A stretch of 64,000 bases of DNA from Neofusicoccum parvum (GCA_020912385.1 CP087216.1:1-64000); one strand, 5' to 3'. Positions 11,095 to 21,317 are shown, counted from the stretch's first letter. Numbers and translations are program-made. Notes: generated by a model not told the origin, from the letters alone.

Positions 11095-11303
11095 CAGCTG
11101 GCTTGCCCTGATTTCCGAGAAGACGAAGTCACCCCACCACTCACCTACCTACCCACCAAGTCAGATGACCCGCTCTCTGATCATCAGGTAAGTATCTACA
11201 CTGACCAGCCGGCTTGCCCTGGTCACTTCTCATCACTTCTCACCACTTCTCACCACTTCTCATCAACCCCCCCCTTCGTTCAACTTCCAGCAGGCTTGCC
11301 CTG
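11095..11303 (+). repeat. Leader repeats CAGCNGGCTTGCCCTG x3
   Basis: Three 16-mers at 11095-11110, 11206-11221 and 11288-11303 differ only at the fifth base (T, C, A). Tandem CACTTCTCAYCACTTCTCA units lie between the last two. The same set is kept in copy 2. A GTAAGTAT at 11188 could be a leader splice donor. Confidence 0.7.
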
Positions 11304-11327
11304 GTAACGAGCGTTGGGCCATCCACC

Positions 11328-12734
11328 ATGTCGACTCCTGGATCGAGCGCACGCGGCGCTAGACGTACCAAGGAACTAAAAGGAAAAGAAAAGGAGCAAG
11401 ACGCTCCTGAGGCAATTGAACAGCCACCCCCAGTAACCTCAGATGATGTGCTCTTCCAGTACACACCCCACAACCACCCGGGTGGAGGAGACATTCAAGA
11501 CTTCACAATGAACCCCTTCCAGCATGGAAAGATCTCCCTGTTCAATGTGCTGAAAAATGAGGAAGAAATGGAGATCCTCTTCCAGGATCTAGGAAAAACA
11601 AAGTACCTAATAGGAGATCTTCTCCAGTATATTCAGCAAGAGCAAGGAAAGAAGACAGAGGCCGCTGTTGAGTTCAACGAGCTTCTTAGTAACTTTAAGA
11701 ACCTTGAAGAAAGAAGCACGCAGATCTACCAGGAGAATAAGGAGCTCACTACAGAGCAAGGTATCCTCAAGGCTGAACTAGAGCGCGCTAGACGACAGGA
11801 CAAGAGCCTCAGGGAGCCGAACGTCACTTTCAGCTACCGGCCCACCACAGGACGTCAATCCCCTGGAAACCAGTCCGAGCTGAGCTCCGTTCCTGACAGT
11901 CAGCCAACTATGGAAACCCTAGTCCGCTCCCTAATATCTCAGCATCAGGGAGGACGTTCCGCGAAGCTATCTGATCCTCCACAGTTTACTGGAGAACCCG
12001 AGAAGGAGCCTTCCTTTAGGCACTGGAAGGCCGAGATGTACAACAAGCTGGAAGTTAACGCGGACCACTACAAGACTGAAAGGGCCAAGATATCCTACAT
12101 CTTCTCACGCACCACTGGGACGGCCTCAGACACCATCAGGCCGAACGTTCATGAGGGACCCGCTGCCTTCCAGACGGCCGAAGAAGCCTTTGTTCTTCTT
12201 ACCTCCGTATTTGACGACCCCCACTTCCTCCAGAACAAGCGCCAGGAATTCCGCCGCTTCTACCAGAACACGACGCCTTTCAACTCCTTCTACGCTAAGT
12301 TCATTGCCCTCGCCACGGAATCCGAGCTTCCAAGGGACCAGTGGTTTGAGGAGATGTGGACCCGCCTTTCAGGAGGACTTCGCCATGGACTGGCGCCCGT
12401 TAAGGACTCCCTGAACTTCAGCTTCCAGGATCTAACGGCTCGTGCCCGTACGCTGGACAGGGAACTCCAGAACGATGTTAAGGCGGCAGAGAAGAAGAAG
12501 GAGCGCGCTAATAAGCTCCTAAAGAATACCAAGCCAACGGTGGAGCATACCACCTCTGGGCAGGAACAGAAGAAGTCACTGACGGCTGAGGAGCGGGATT
12601 CTCACCGCAAGGAAGGCCGCTGCTTCCACTGTCATCAGAAGGGACATATGGCTAACGTCTGCCCTGCCAAGGCGGTTACTATCGCCAATGCTGAGCCGGA
12701 CTCTGGATCAGCTGAAGACTCGGGAAAAGAGTAA
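11328..12734 (+). CDS. gag: Gag protein of gypsy copy 1
   Basis: Encodes 468 residues from the ATG in the context CCACCATGTC; the frame is open further upstream but without a better start. The structural protein forms the cytoplasmic virus-like particle. Visible parts are a charged N-terminus, a coiled-coil-like region (about residues 80-160, rich in E/K/Q heptads), the retrotransposon gag core (LSDPPQFTGEPEKEPSFRHW onward to ELPRDQWFEEMW) and one zinc knuckle CFHCHQKGHMANVC (CX2CX4HX4C) near the end. The stop TAA at 12732 is preceded by a slippery heptamer that would lead into pol. The frame is intact, with none of the nonsense codons seen in copy 2. Confidence 0.93.
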   Translation: MSTPGSSARGARRTKELKGKEKEQDAPEAIEQPPPVTSDDVLFQYTPHNHPGGGDIQDFTMNPFQHGKISLFNVLKNEEEMEILFQDLGKTKYLIGDLLQYIQQEQGKKTEAAVEFNELLSNFKNLEERSTQIYQENKELTTEQGILKAELERARRQDKSLREPNVTFSYRPTTGRQSPGNQSELSSVPDSQPTMETLVRSLISQHQGGRSAKLSDPPQFTGEPEKEPSFRHWKAEMYNKLEVNADHYKTERAKISYIFSRTTGTASDTIRPNVHEGPAAFQTAEEAFVLLTSVFDDPHFLQNKRQEFRRFYQNTTPFNSFYAKFIALATESELPRDQWFEEMWTRLSGGLRHGLAPVKDSLNFSFQDLTARARTLDRELQNDVKAAEKKKERANKLLKNTKPTVEHTTSGQEQKKSLTAEERDSHRKEGRCFHCHQKGHMANVCPAKAVTIANAEPDSGSAEDSGKE

Positions 12735-12760
12735 CTCCTGGCAAAGACGCGCCTAGGAGT
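12722..12760 (+). promoter_or_regulatory. -1 ribosomal frameshift signal between gag and pol
   Basis: In the gag frame the sequence reads TCG GGA AAA GAG TAA. The heptamer G GGA AAA (12722-12728) fits X XXY YYZ. Five bases later ACTCCTGG (12734-12741) can pair with CC-T-AGGAGT (12752-12760, one bulged T) around a 10-base loop. Pol lies in exactly the -1 frame. The whole signal is kept in copy 2. Confidence 0.8.
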
Positions 12761-15700
12761 AAGGAACAGGCTTTGTTCACGGAAGTACAGGTGACTTCCC
12801 TTTGGCACCCCAACCCAGAACCCATTATTGCACACTGTACATTATCTGGTCAAGGAAAGAAAATACAGGTTGATGCAATGGTTGATACTGGAGCACTTGT
12901 ATACGCCACCGTGAGCAGGAGCCTCGCGCACCAGATAATAGAAGAGCTTGGAATTATACCTATTCCCCTCTCCAAGCCGATCCCTTACACCGTTGCGGAC
13001 GGGCGAAGCGGAAAGCCCATCACCCATAAGATCTGCCCACACCTCCAGGTCAAGAATCACTGGGAAGCCACCTCTCCCTTGCTCATCATGGACCTTGGGA
13101 ACCACGACATGCTGCTAGGAAAGGGCTGGTTGCAGGCCCATGGCGCGTTGCCAGACGCAAACAGCAACTCAGTCGCGTTCAAGCCGAACTTCTGCACGCA
13201 CCCCGGTAGGCCCGCCGCGGCGGAGCCAAGAAAGCTTAATCCAACGACGCCTCCCAAGGTAGAACCATGGCGACCCCAGGGAATCATTACTAGAAACTCC
13301 TTCCAAGCGGACATGAAGGAATCCCTAAAGGAAATGAGAAAGGAACTAGCTAGGAACGAGGAGGAAGGACCTCCTCCGCCTAGGAAGAAAGTACCAAGGC
13401 GGGATATGCAGCTTGTGACTGCAGAAGGATTCCTGCGTTCACTGAAGCAAGAGGGCACTGAAGTGTACCACCTCCGCCTCTGGGAGCTACTCGAAGAGGA
13501 GGAGCAGGCTAGGATCAACGCCTTTCAACAGCAGCTGCCTGAAGAGCTAAAGGAACTCACCCCTCAGTTACCTGAATGGCTGCAGGACCTGGCAGAGAAC
13601 TTCTCCAAGCAGAGATCAGACGAGCTCCCCCCATCAAGGCCTTGTGACCATAAGATTGAGCTCAACCAGGACCCGGAGCTACGCACGCCGCCTCTATACC
13701 GCATGTCCGCTGACGAGCTCGCGGCTGCAAAGGACTACATTGAGGAGAACCTAGGAAAGGGGTTTATTGAAGCGAGCAGGGCACCGTTCGGTTCACCCAT
13801 CCTCATGGCAAGAAAGGCTAATGGGGGATTCCGTTTCTGTGTGGACTACCGACGCCTCAACGCCGCCACAAAGAAAAACAAATACCCGCTCCCACTGATT
13901 GACGAGACGCTAGCCCGGCTTACTGGGGCGCGTTACTTCTCCAAGATTGATGTCAGACAGGCATTCCATAGGATCCGGATGCATGAAGACTCCAAGGACC
14001 TTACAACCTTCCGGACGCGCTACGGATCATACCGCTACAACGTCCTACCCTTTGGATTGTGCAATGGACCTGCCACCTTCCAGCAGTACATGAACGAGGT
14101 TATGATGGCCGGATTGGACGACTTCTGCTCAGTGTTCATGGACGACATTCTGGTCTACAGTAAGACGAGAAAAGAGCATAGAGAACAGGTACGACTGGTC
14201 CTCAAGAAACTCAGAGAAGCAGGCCTTCAAGCGGACATTAAGAAATGCGAATTTGAGGTTACCGAGACTCGCTTCCTTGGCCTCATCGTTGGGCGAGACG
14301 GAATCCGGATGGACCCCCAGAAGGTTGCAGCCATCCTGGAATGGAAAGCCCCAATCTCTCTCCGAGGAGTACGCTCATTCCTAGGCCTCTGCAACTACTA
14401 CCGCCGGTTTATCAAGAACTACTCGAGGATTGCAAAACCACTCACCGACCTGACCAAGAACAAGGTGGCGTGGGCCTGGACACCGAAGTGTGAGGCCGCC
14501 TTCCAAGCACTAAAGGACGCCGTCCGCTCAGACCCAGTACTTCGACATTTCGACCCGGCGAAGCCCATCTTCCTCGAAGTAGACTCTTCTGACTACGTTA
14601 GTGGGGGAGTTCTCTCACAGAAGGATGAGGAGGGAAAGCTTCATCCAGTTGCCTACTTCTCCAAGAAGCTCTCTGATACGGAATGCAATTATACCATTTA
14701 CGATAAGGAACTCTTTGCTATCGTCCGCGCCTTTCAAGAGTGGAGCCCCGAGTGCCGGAGCGCCCAGGAGCCGATCCAGGTGTTCACTGATCACGAGACC
14801 CTAAGAACGTTCATGACCAATAAGCAACTCTCGCGCCGCCAGATCCGATGGGCGGAGGAACTCGCGGAGTACGACTTTAAGATTGTCCCTATCGCGGGAA
14901 AGAAGAACGAGAGGGCCGATGCTCTCTCCCGTCGGGAACAGGACCTACCGGCTAACGAATCCGACTCTCGCCTTACCTCTATGAACCGTACAGCTCTCCC
15001 CCCAGGAAGCTTTACCCTCGCTCCCCTCGAGCCACTCGAAGACCCAGACCTCCCCACGGAGCTACGGACCGCCAACCGGGCGGATGACGCCTTAACAGCT
15101 ATCCGTCAGGACGTTAGCAAGCACCCTGAATACTCAGTCCGCGACGGCCTACTTATCTTCCAAGAGAACCGCCTCGTAGTGCCCCAGAACGACCGCATTA
15201 GGCTGAGGCTTATCCAGGCTGCTCATCGACCCCCAGCAACGGGACATCCAGGCATCCAGCGCACCTGGGAGCTCTTAAAAGAGAGGTACTACTGGAATGG
15301 TATGAAAAAGGCAGTGAAGCGGTACGTACAGAACTGCCACTCCTGTAAGAGGGCCAAATACAAAACGGAATCCTATAACGGCCTGCTTAAGCCGCTCCCC
15401 ATCGGGGACCAGCCCTGGAAGCACCTATCCTGTGACTTTGTCACCAAGTTGCCAAACTGCAGAGGATTCACCGCCGTCCTAGTAGTGGTGGACCGGTTCT
15501 CAAAAATGCGGCACTTTATTCCCTGTCACGATACCACCACCGCGAGTCAAATGGCGCAGATCTTCAGAGACAATATCTGGAAGTATCATGGCCTACCGGA
15601 CACTATCATCTCAGATCGAGGACCTCAGTTCATTAGCGAATTCTGGCAGGGACTCTGTAAGCTCCTACAGATTGATCACCGCCTCTCAACAGCCTACCAC

Positions 15701-16552
15701 CCGGAGACAGACGGACAGACGGAAAACGCCAACAAGGAAATGGAAATCTACCTCCGTCATTACGTCAGCTACTACCAAGACGATTGGGTAGACTGGCTTG
15801 CCTCCGCAGAATACGCCGCTAATGGAAACATCTCCGCCTCGTCTACAGTGAGCCCCTTCTTCGTGGTCTATGGATACGAACCCCGTCTATCCTTCGACTG
15901 GACACCTACGCCTCCGGCCCCTACCGCCGCGGCCACCTGGAGCAGAGAAAGAGCCAACGAGATGGCAGATAAGATGCAGAAGGTCTGGGAATTCACAAAA
16001 TTCCACCTGCAGCAATCCCAGGAGAAGCAAGTAGAGTTCGCCAACCGTCACAGGAAGGATGTGTCCTACGAGGTGGGAGACAAGGTGTTTATCTCTACCA
16101 AGGACATGGATTTGGACCGACCCTCACGGAAGCTAGGATGGACGCGGATTGGACCATATCCCATTATCGAGAAGGTGGGAACCGCTTATCGTCTCCAGCT
16201 ACCCCCAGGCACCAATCGCGCCAACGTTTTCCATCCAAACAAGCTTACAAGGGACGATGGCAACCCTCTCCCCGGCCAAATACCAGAGCCACAGCCTGCG
16301 GTGCAGGTGGACAACAAGGAGGAGTACGTAGTGGAGTCCATTCTTGACTCACGCTTTACTGGTAAAGGAAAGAAACTCCAGTATAGAGTCCAGTGGGCGG
16401 ACTGGCCACCTGACCTCCAATGGTATCCCGCAGCCAACTTCAACCACGCGGTAGGAAAACTCAAGGAATTCCACGACTCCTACCCGGCGAAACCAGGACC
16501 ACCGAAGGAACTTCAACGGTGGATCCAGGAAAACAACGAGGCTGTCGAGTGA
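12728..16552 (+). CDS. pol: Pol polyprotein of gypsy copy 1 (PR-RT-RH-IN-chromodomain)
   Basis: Probably expressed as a Gag-Pol fusion by -1 frameshifting at 12722; the frame has no ATG near its start and is open from 12716. About 1270 residues. Domains in order: aspartic protease with VDTGALVYATV (about residue 50); reverse transcriptase with FRFCVDYRRLNAA and the catalytic FMDDILVYS (near 14140); RNase H from FLEVDSSDYVSGGVLS to YDKELFAIVRAF; integrase HHCC zinc finger (GHPGIQRTW...NCHSCKRAK); integrase core with D (SCDFVTKLP), D (IISDRGPQF) and E (TDGQTENANKEME); GPY/F module IGPYPIIEKVG; and a C-terminal chromodomain EYVVESILDSR...QWYPAANF that would target histone marks. No stops; all key residues are present, so the element may still be active. 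Confidence 0.94.
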   Translation, partial: RVTPGKDAPRSKEQALFTEVQVTSLWHPNPEPIIAHCTLSGQGKKIQVDAMVDTGALVYATVSRSLAHQIIEELGIIPIPLSKPIPYTVADGRSGKPITHKICPHLQVKNHWEATSPLLIMDLGNHDMLLGKGWLQAHGALPDANSNSVAFKPNFCTHPGRPAAAEPRKLNPTTPPKVEPWRPQGIITRNSFQADMKESLKEMRKELARNEEEGPPPPRKKVPRRDMQLVTAEGFLRSLKQEGTEVYHLRLWELLEEEEQARINAFQQQLPEELKELTPQLPEWLQDLAENFSKQRSDELPPSRPCDHKIELNQDPELRTPPLYRMSADELAAAKDYIEENLGKGFIEASRAPFGSPILMARKANGGFRFCVDYRRLNAATKKNKYPLPLIDETLARLTGARYFSKIDVRQAFHRIRMHEDSKDLTTFRTRYGSYRYNVLPFGLCNGPATFQQYMNEVMMAGLDDFCSVFMDDILVYSKTRKEHREQVRLVLKKLREAGLQADIKKCEFEVTETRFLGLIVGRDGIRMDPQKVAAILEWKAPISLRGVRSFLGLCNYYRRFIKNYSRIAKPLTDLTKNKVAWAWTPKCEAAFQALKDAVRSDPVLRHFDPAKPIFLEVDSSDYVSGGVLSQKDEEGKLHPVAYFSKKLSDTECNYTIYDKELFAIVRAFQEWSPECRSAQEPIQVFTDHETLRTFMTNKQLSRRQIRWAEELAEYDFKIVPIAGKKNERADALSRREQDLPANESDSRLTSMNRTALPPGSFTLAPLEPLEDPDLPTELRTANRADDALTAIRQDVSKHPEYSVRDGLLIFQENRLVVPQNDRIRLRLIQAAHRPPATGHPGIQRTWELLKERYYWNGMKKAVKRYVQNCHSCKRAKYKTESYNGLLKPLPIGDQPWKHLSCDFVTKLPNCRGFTAVLVVVDRFSKMRHFIPCHDTTTASQMAQIFRDNIWKYHGLPDTIISDRGPQFISEFWQGLCKLLQIDHRLSTAYHPETDGQTENANKEMEIYLRHYVSYYQDDWVDWLASAEYAANGNISASSTVSPFFVVYGYEPRLSFDWTPTPPAPTAAATWSRERANEMADKMQKVWEFTKFHLQQSQEKQVEFANRHRKDVSYEVGDKVFISTKDMDLDRPSRKLGWTRIGPYPIIEKVGTAYRLQLPPGTNRANVFHPNKLTRDDGNPLPGQIPEPQPAVQVDNKEEYVVESILDSRFTGKGKKLQYRVQWADWPPDLQWYPAANFNHAVGKLKEFHDSYPAKPGPPKELQRWIQENNEAVE

Positions 16553-16590
16553 GGACATCGCCAGAAGCTCTCGCTTAAGAGGGGAGGTAA

Positions 16591-16939
16591 TGTGACGATT
16601 CAGACCGTCAACTTCTCTTTCTCTAGGTAAGAAGGGAGTGCCGGCGCCGAGACCTTCGGCAGGTCGATGGAAACGGGCAGAAGGACCTGTAGAAAACTAA
16701 GCCTAATCGGGCTAAGGCACTTTTCTAAGACAAAGATGTCTAAGACACGGGGTTTGCTAAGAGCAAACGCTTAGCAAAAACGCACTAGAGAGGGAAGCCT
16801 AAGACCGGCTATTTAACTGTCTGGATATATAAGTCCTCCTCTTCTCTTCTTTATTCTTTTTTCCTTTCTCTTTCTTTTCTCTAGCTTAGAAACTTTAGTC
16901 AATTTCGAGAATCTGACTTGTTCTTCTTGAGTCGTGACA
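16591..16939 (+). repeat. 3' LTR of gypsy copy 1
   Basis: 349 bp, identical to the 5' LTR by eye over its full length. It follows the purine tract AAGAGGGGAGG and is followed by the ATTAA target duplication. Confidence 0.95.
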
Positions 16940-17822
16940 ATTAAGGACATAGCTAAAGCGGTACTAAAGGCTAAGAGCGCAGCTAGCCTAGCTAGAAGAG
17001 TATAACTTCGTAAGAGAATTAACTCCCTTATAGAAAGTAGTAAACTAAACACTAAGAAGCTCCCTAAGAAAGCTAGAATCCATATAGTGTTTAAGGAAAT
17101 ATAGAGGAAGTAATAAACCACGCATATTAATTAAGAAAGAAGAAACAAGCTAGTAGCCCTAAATACAGCCTAGACCCTAAGGCTTAGAGACCTATATAAG
17201 GAACTATCTAAACCACTTAGTACAATCGCCATCCTACTACGTATAGAGAATATTAGACTAGAGGACTTTCTCTTTAGACATAAGGTACCAGGACACCCCA
17301 GCCTAGCCTACCCGTATAGGTGGTAGAGATAGACCCTAAAGTATATCCTTCTCTTCTACTACCACTTCCAGTAGGGAAGGGTATAGATACTATAAGAGGC
17401 GGAAACTACAGACTATCACTCTCTCCTCTCTATAAAGAAGGGGATTAAGGCAGCGATAGTATAGTTTCTACGTATAGGGCTTCTAAACTAGTTCAGCCTA
17501 GCTAGAGAAATACTCTAGGAGGACCACTAGGAGGATCACCGAGAAGACCATTAGGAGGACTACTAGGAGGACTACTAGAAGAACTAGGACGAAGACTAAA
17601 AGAATATACTAGCGATTAAATAAAGAGCTGCTATAGTAGCCACTACTAGTAAATAGGAAAAAGGGAATAAGAAGAGGAAAACATACCTAAGTAGAAAGAA
17701 GGGGTTTTTACCTAGTAAATAAGGTTTTCCCCCTCATGTAAAATAATTACAGATAGCCATCCCCGCATGGACCCGTAAGGGAGCTATATCGGGAAGAAAT
17801 AAATTTATCTATCTATCTATAG
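16940..17822 (+). mobile_element. LINE 1, right part and 3' tail
   Basis: LINE 1 resumes after the ATTAA duplication. Read through stops, the end of the protein is visible: HILLFYYHFQ-like KYILLFYYHFQ, then EAETTDYHSLLSIKKGIKAAIV and FSLAREIL near 17390-17510. This is the C-terminal RNase-H/zinc region pattern of fungal Tad-like LINEs. The element ends in a short ATCTATCTATCTAT tail at about 17807-17822. No functional ORF remains. Confidence 0.8.
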
Positions 17823-18615
17823 GAGAAGTACTCTAATAATTTAATAATAATAGTTTCCTACGCCCTATAGTATTCTTTTTAAGGAAGAACCTCCTAGTAG
17901 AATATAACTACCTAATCTATAATAAAGAACTACTTATAGTGGTTAAATATCTACACTAGTAGAATACTAAACTAAAAGAACTTTATTAGTTTAAGATCCT
18001 TACTAATTATAAGAACCTAGAATACTTTATTATAGTTGTTAGAGTCTAAAGCCTCAGGAGAAGCTTTAGAGGATTATTAGTAGTTATATAATACTAAGCC
18101 CTCTTCGTATTTAAGTTTTCTTCTTTATTCTTCTTCTTCTTCTTCTCTTTAAGTCTTAGCTTAACGTACATAGCGTAATAAACCTTTCAGTGATTATCCT
18201 GAGGTTAAGCCCTGATAATAGTAAGAAGGCTTTCTAAAAGATAGATTTAATAGTAGAGAAAGCTTAGCCGCTTCTTCTTTATTATTAAATATACCCTAGG
18301 AAAAACTAATAGATTAGTAGATATATTAATAAGAAGAGACTAAGACTTACCTATAATAGATATAGATAAGAGACTTAAATAAAGAACGACTTAATTACTT
18401 TAATTAATACCCTATAGATTAGTCCTTAATACTAAATTACTAGAGGATCCTAAAGAATAAGAATAGAGTAATAAAGATTTACTTCTATTTAAAAAAGCTA
18501 TAGTAGTTAAACCTTAATAAGTACAACTAGAATAATAAGTATAAGAACCTCCTTTTCTAGAGGATTAATAGTAAGAGGTACTCTAGTAGGACTAAGTATT
18601 AAGACAACTCTAAGA
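17823..18615 (+). mobile_element. Old gypsy element A, RNase H region, RIP-eroded
   Basis: A decayed pol reads VFFLRKNLLVEYNYLIYNKELLIVVKY near 17870, matching the gypsy RNase H pattern (FSRK...AECNYxIYDKELLAIV). After a nested solo LTR it continues with LSRFFFIIKYTLGKTNRLVDIL near 18270. Most expected Trp and Gln codons are TAG. This is the left surviving piece of an element that resumes at 19793, 20389, 27281 and 29282. Its 5' half is not in the window. Confidence 0.8.
18037..18217 (+). repeat. Solo LTR of the element A family
   Basis: 181 bp from TGTTAGAGTC to GCCCTGATA, with target duplication ATAGT at 18032-18036 and 18218-18222. It interrupts the RNase H coding region of element A. The same LTR type flanks element A on its right (29699-35025) and occurs inverted at 35321. 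Confidence 0.8.
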
Positions 18616-18629
18616 AGTAGTATAATAAA

Positions 18630-19778
18630 ATAAATAAATAAATAGATTTATTTTCATCCCGATTTAGCTCCCTTACGGGTCCATGCGGGGTAGGCTATCT
18701 ATAGTAGTTTATACGAGGGGGAAAATCTTTCCTAGGTAGAAAACCTCTCCTCTCTTTTATATTAGGTACGTTATCTTTTCTTTTCCTGTTTTTCTGCTTA
18801 CTAGTAGTGGCTGCTGTGGCAGTCCTATAATTACCCTAGGTATTAATTCCTAGCTCTCTTATTCCATCCTAGTCTCCTTGGTCCACTGGGTCCTCCTAGT
18901 CCTCTTGGTTTTCCTGGTCTATTTCCTTCGCTAGGCTAAATTGGCCTAGCAGCCCCAGCTTTAGAAACCACTCTATGGCCGTATAGACTCCTTTCTTTAT
19001 TGTTAGCAGAGTGTAGTAGTCTGTAGTTTGAGCTTTATAAAGCATCTAGGCTCTGCCTGCTTGGAAGTGAGGATAGAATAAGAGGATATACTTTAGAGTT
19101 TATCTATACTAGCTGTATGGGTATATAGGGCTTGGATGGTCTAGTACCTTACGTCTAGAGAGGTAGTCCTTCAGTCCAATATGTTCTGTTCTTAGCAGGG
19201 TAAGGAGTGTACTTTGTAGTTTTAGTAGGCCACTGTGTAGTTGCCTAATCTTTAGGTTCCAGGGTGAACTCTAGGCTACTAGCCTCCCCTTCTATCTAGT
19301 TTACTCTATCTACCTCTTTTTCCACTGCTCCCTTATTACTATACGGAGTTAGGTCCTCTGTGGTAGTTTCTATGCATTAGGTGGGTAGCTACTAAGGAGG
19401 GAATTTACTCTCCCCTTAAGTAGCTTCCCTCTAGCTGGGCTAGCTGTTCCCTTTATACTGAATACTACTACCTTGATGTCCCTGCATATTGCCTTAATTA
19501 CTGCCGTTGCTGGTCCTTTCCTGGTCCGGATAGAGTGGGCTAAGGTTAGTTCATCTAGGTGTAGTAGAAGGGGGGGGATCCCAGTCTTATGTTCCAGCGT
19601 TTGCGTAGGGGTAGACTTATAGGCACCTGCTATAGTGCGTAGGTACTGGTTCTAGATCTTCTTAAGGGGTTTAGTTACTATCCTTCTCTACCCTAGGGAA
19701 CCCTCTAGCGTGTGCTATACACTACACCTATAGGTGAGGACTGGTCTCACTATAGCTATATAGATGTGGCGCGCCTTG
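18630..19778 (-). mobile_element. LINE 2, 5'-truncated, minus strand
   Basis: 1149 bp of the LINE 1/LINE 3 family in reverse orientation. Its 3' end (left) has the shared CCCGATTTAGCTCCCTTACG block and an AT-rich AAATAAATA tail. The target duplication AGTAGTATAATAAA is present at 18616-18629 and 19779-19792. The truncated 5' end and 14-bp duplication fit target-primed insertion into element A. It is less AT-rich than LINE 1 but has no usable ORF. Confidence 0.85.
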
Positions 19779-19792
19779 AGTAGTATAATAAA

Positions 19793-20030
19793 GAAAAAAA
19801 ACATTTCTACTAGAGTTTACTATAAAGTTTAAGGTCTTAATTACTAAGTATTTACTAGATAACTAAGAGAGCCTCCTCTTTAGAAGTAGAAAATAGATAC
19901 TAGATTCTAAGCTACTATAAATAAGAATTATTTAGGAGATATATAACTTCTTTCTTATAGTATATTCTAGACGTATCTAAATAGTCTCTCTTATAGTAAG
20001 ATATTTCTTCTAGCTAGGATTTATTAATAA
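19793..20030 (+). mobile_element. Element A, fragment before integrase zinc finger
   Basis: Decayed coding between LINE 2 and a solo LTR. The translation still shows LLLFRSRK, RIIQEIYN-like and a RYFF-LG stretch, fitting the linker and HHCC zinc-finger start of gypsy integrase (IREIHDSPLTGHPGRD pattern). Many TAG codons. Confidence 0.65.
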
Positions 20031-20388
20031 TATAACGATTCAGACCGTCAACATCTCACTAGGTAAGAAAGTAGTATTAGCGCCAAGCCCTTCTACAGGT
20101 CGACGGGATTGAGCAGGTCGACCTGTAGAAGACTAAGCCTAATCAGGCTAAAGCACTTATCTGAGATAAGATGTCTAAGATACGGGGTTTACTAAGAGTA
20201 AATACTTAGCGGGAACGTACGGGAAAGGAAAGCCTAAGACCGGCTATTTAACTTCTAACTAGTACCTAGGCTAAATATATAAGTTCTCCTCTATCCTTCT
20301 CTATTCTCTTTCTTTTCTCTTTCTTTTCTCTAGCTTAGAAACTTTAGTCAATTTTAAGAATCTAACTTGTTCTTCTTAAGTCGTGATA
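20031..20388 (+). repeat. RIP-eroded solo LTR of the copy 1/copy 2 family
   Basis: 358 bp from TATAACGATT (TGTGACG with two G-to-A changes) to GTCGTGATA, with target duplication AATAA at 20026-20030 and 20389-20393. It keeps the 66-bp GT...AG segment that copy 2 lacks. It is much more decayed than the LTRs of copies 1 and 2, so this family has been active for a long time. Confidence 0.88.
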
Positions 20389-20649
20389 AATAATATCTAG
20401 AGGTTCTACTAAAACTATAATATCTATAGAAGAACTAAGATCTAGAGGGATAGAAAATAAGAACTATTTAAGCTATTATTAATACTAAGCTATTAATAGA
20501 AAGAGATCTCTATTAACTTTACTAGATCTTTACTATTAAGTAATAGGTATAAAATACTTATAGTAATTACTAATTAGCTAGGAAAAGGAGTAATTCTTAA
20601 AGCCTATCTAAATACTAAAATAGAAACTATTATAAGACTATTTATTAAA
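20389..20649 (+). mobile_element. Element A, integrase core fragment 1
   Basis: Decayed pol with EISINFTRSLLLSNRYKILIVITN and LGKGVILKAYL near 20500-20600, corresponding to the first Asp block of gypsy integrase (ISIDFITDLPPSNGY). It ends at the TTAAA target duplication of the next nested LTR. Confidence 0.75.
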
Positions 20650-20725
20650 TGTAACGGCGAGCCTCTGCCTCTAAGGATTAAACACCAAGAGGGTGGTAAG
20701 CCGTGTAGGATTTACCTTAAGTAGG

Positions 20726-21020
20726 TGTGACGATTCAGACCGTCAACATCTCATTCTCTAGAAAACTAAGCCTAATTAGGCTAAAGCACTTATCTGAGAC
20801 AAGATGTCTAAGACACGGGGTTTGCTAAGAGCAAACACTTAGCGGGAACGTGTAGGAAAGGGAAGCCTGAGACCGGCTATTCAACTTCTAACTAGCACCT
20901 AGGCTGGATATATAAGTTCCTCCCTTCCTCCTCTATTTTCTTTCTTTTTTCTTTCTTTTCTCTAGCTTAGAAACTTTAGTTAATTTCGAGAATCTGACTT
21001 GTTCTTCTTGAGTCGTGACA
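20726..21020 (+). repeat. 5' LTR of gypsy copy 2
   Basis: 295 bp, TGTGACGATT to GTCGTGACA, with TATATAA and the AGCTTAGAAA start motif conserved. CTTTTCTAAGCT follows directly as the primer-binding region. Confidence 0.92.
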
Positions 21021-21317
21021 CTTTTCTAAGCTCACCCAACCACTTCGGCTTACTCTTACTCAACCATCAGCTGGCTTGCCCTGATTTCTGAGAAGACGAA
21101 GCCACCCTTTCACTTATCCTACTCGCTCACCAATCAGATGACCCGCTCTCTAACCACCGAGTAAGTATTACCACTCTATTAAACACCCATCTGACCAGCC
21201 GGCTCGCCCTGGTCACTTCTCATCACTTCTCATCACTTCTCATCACTTCTCACCAACCCCTCCTTCGTTCAGCTTCCAGCAGGCTTGCCCTGGTAAACGA
21301 ACGTTGGACCTACCACT

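Larger units (their letters stand above)
10698..16939 (+). mobile_element. Ty3/gypsy chromovirus element, copy 1, intact and young
   Basis: A complete LTR retrotransposon: 349-bp LTRs (10698-11046 and 16591-16939) that I read as identical, intact gag, intact pol with chromodomain, a primer-binding site and a purine tract (AAGAGGGGAGG, 16578-16588). The target-site duplication is ATTAA (10693-10697 and 16940-16944). It sits inside LINE 1, which resumes on the other side. Unlike its neighbours it shows no nonsense codons, so it inserted recently and has escaped RIP. It belongs with the chromodomain gypsy lineage (Tf1/sushi/Maggy type). Confidence 0.95.

Noticed and set aside
16813..17121. 102-codon minus-strand frame with hydrophobic start
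   Set aside because: It crosses the LTR/LINE boundary and is an accidental frame in the LTR.
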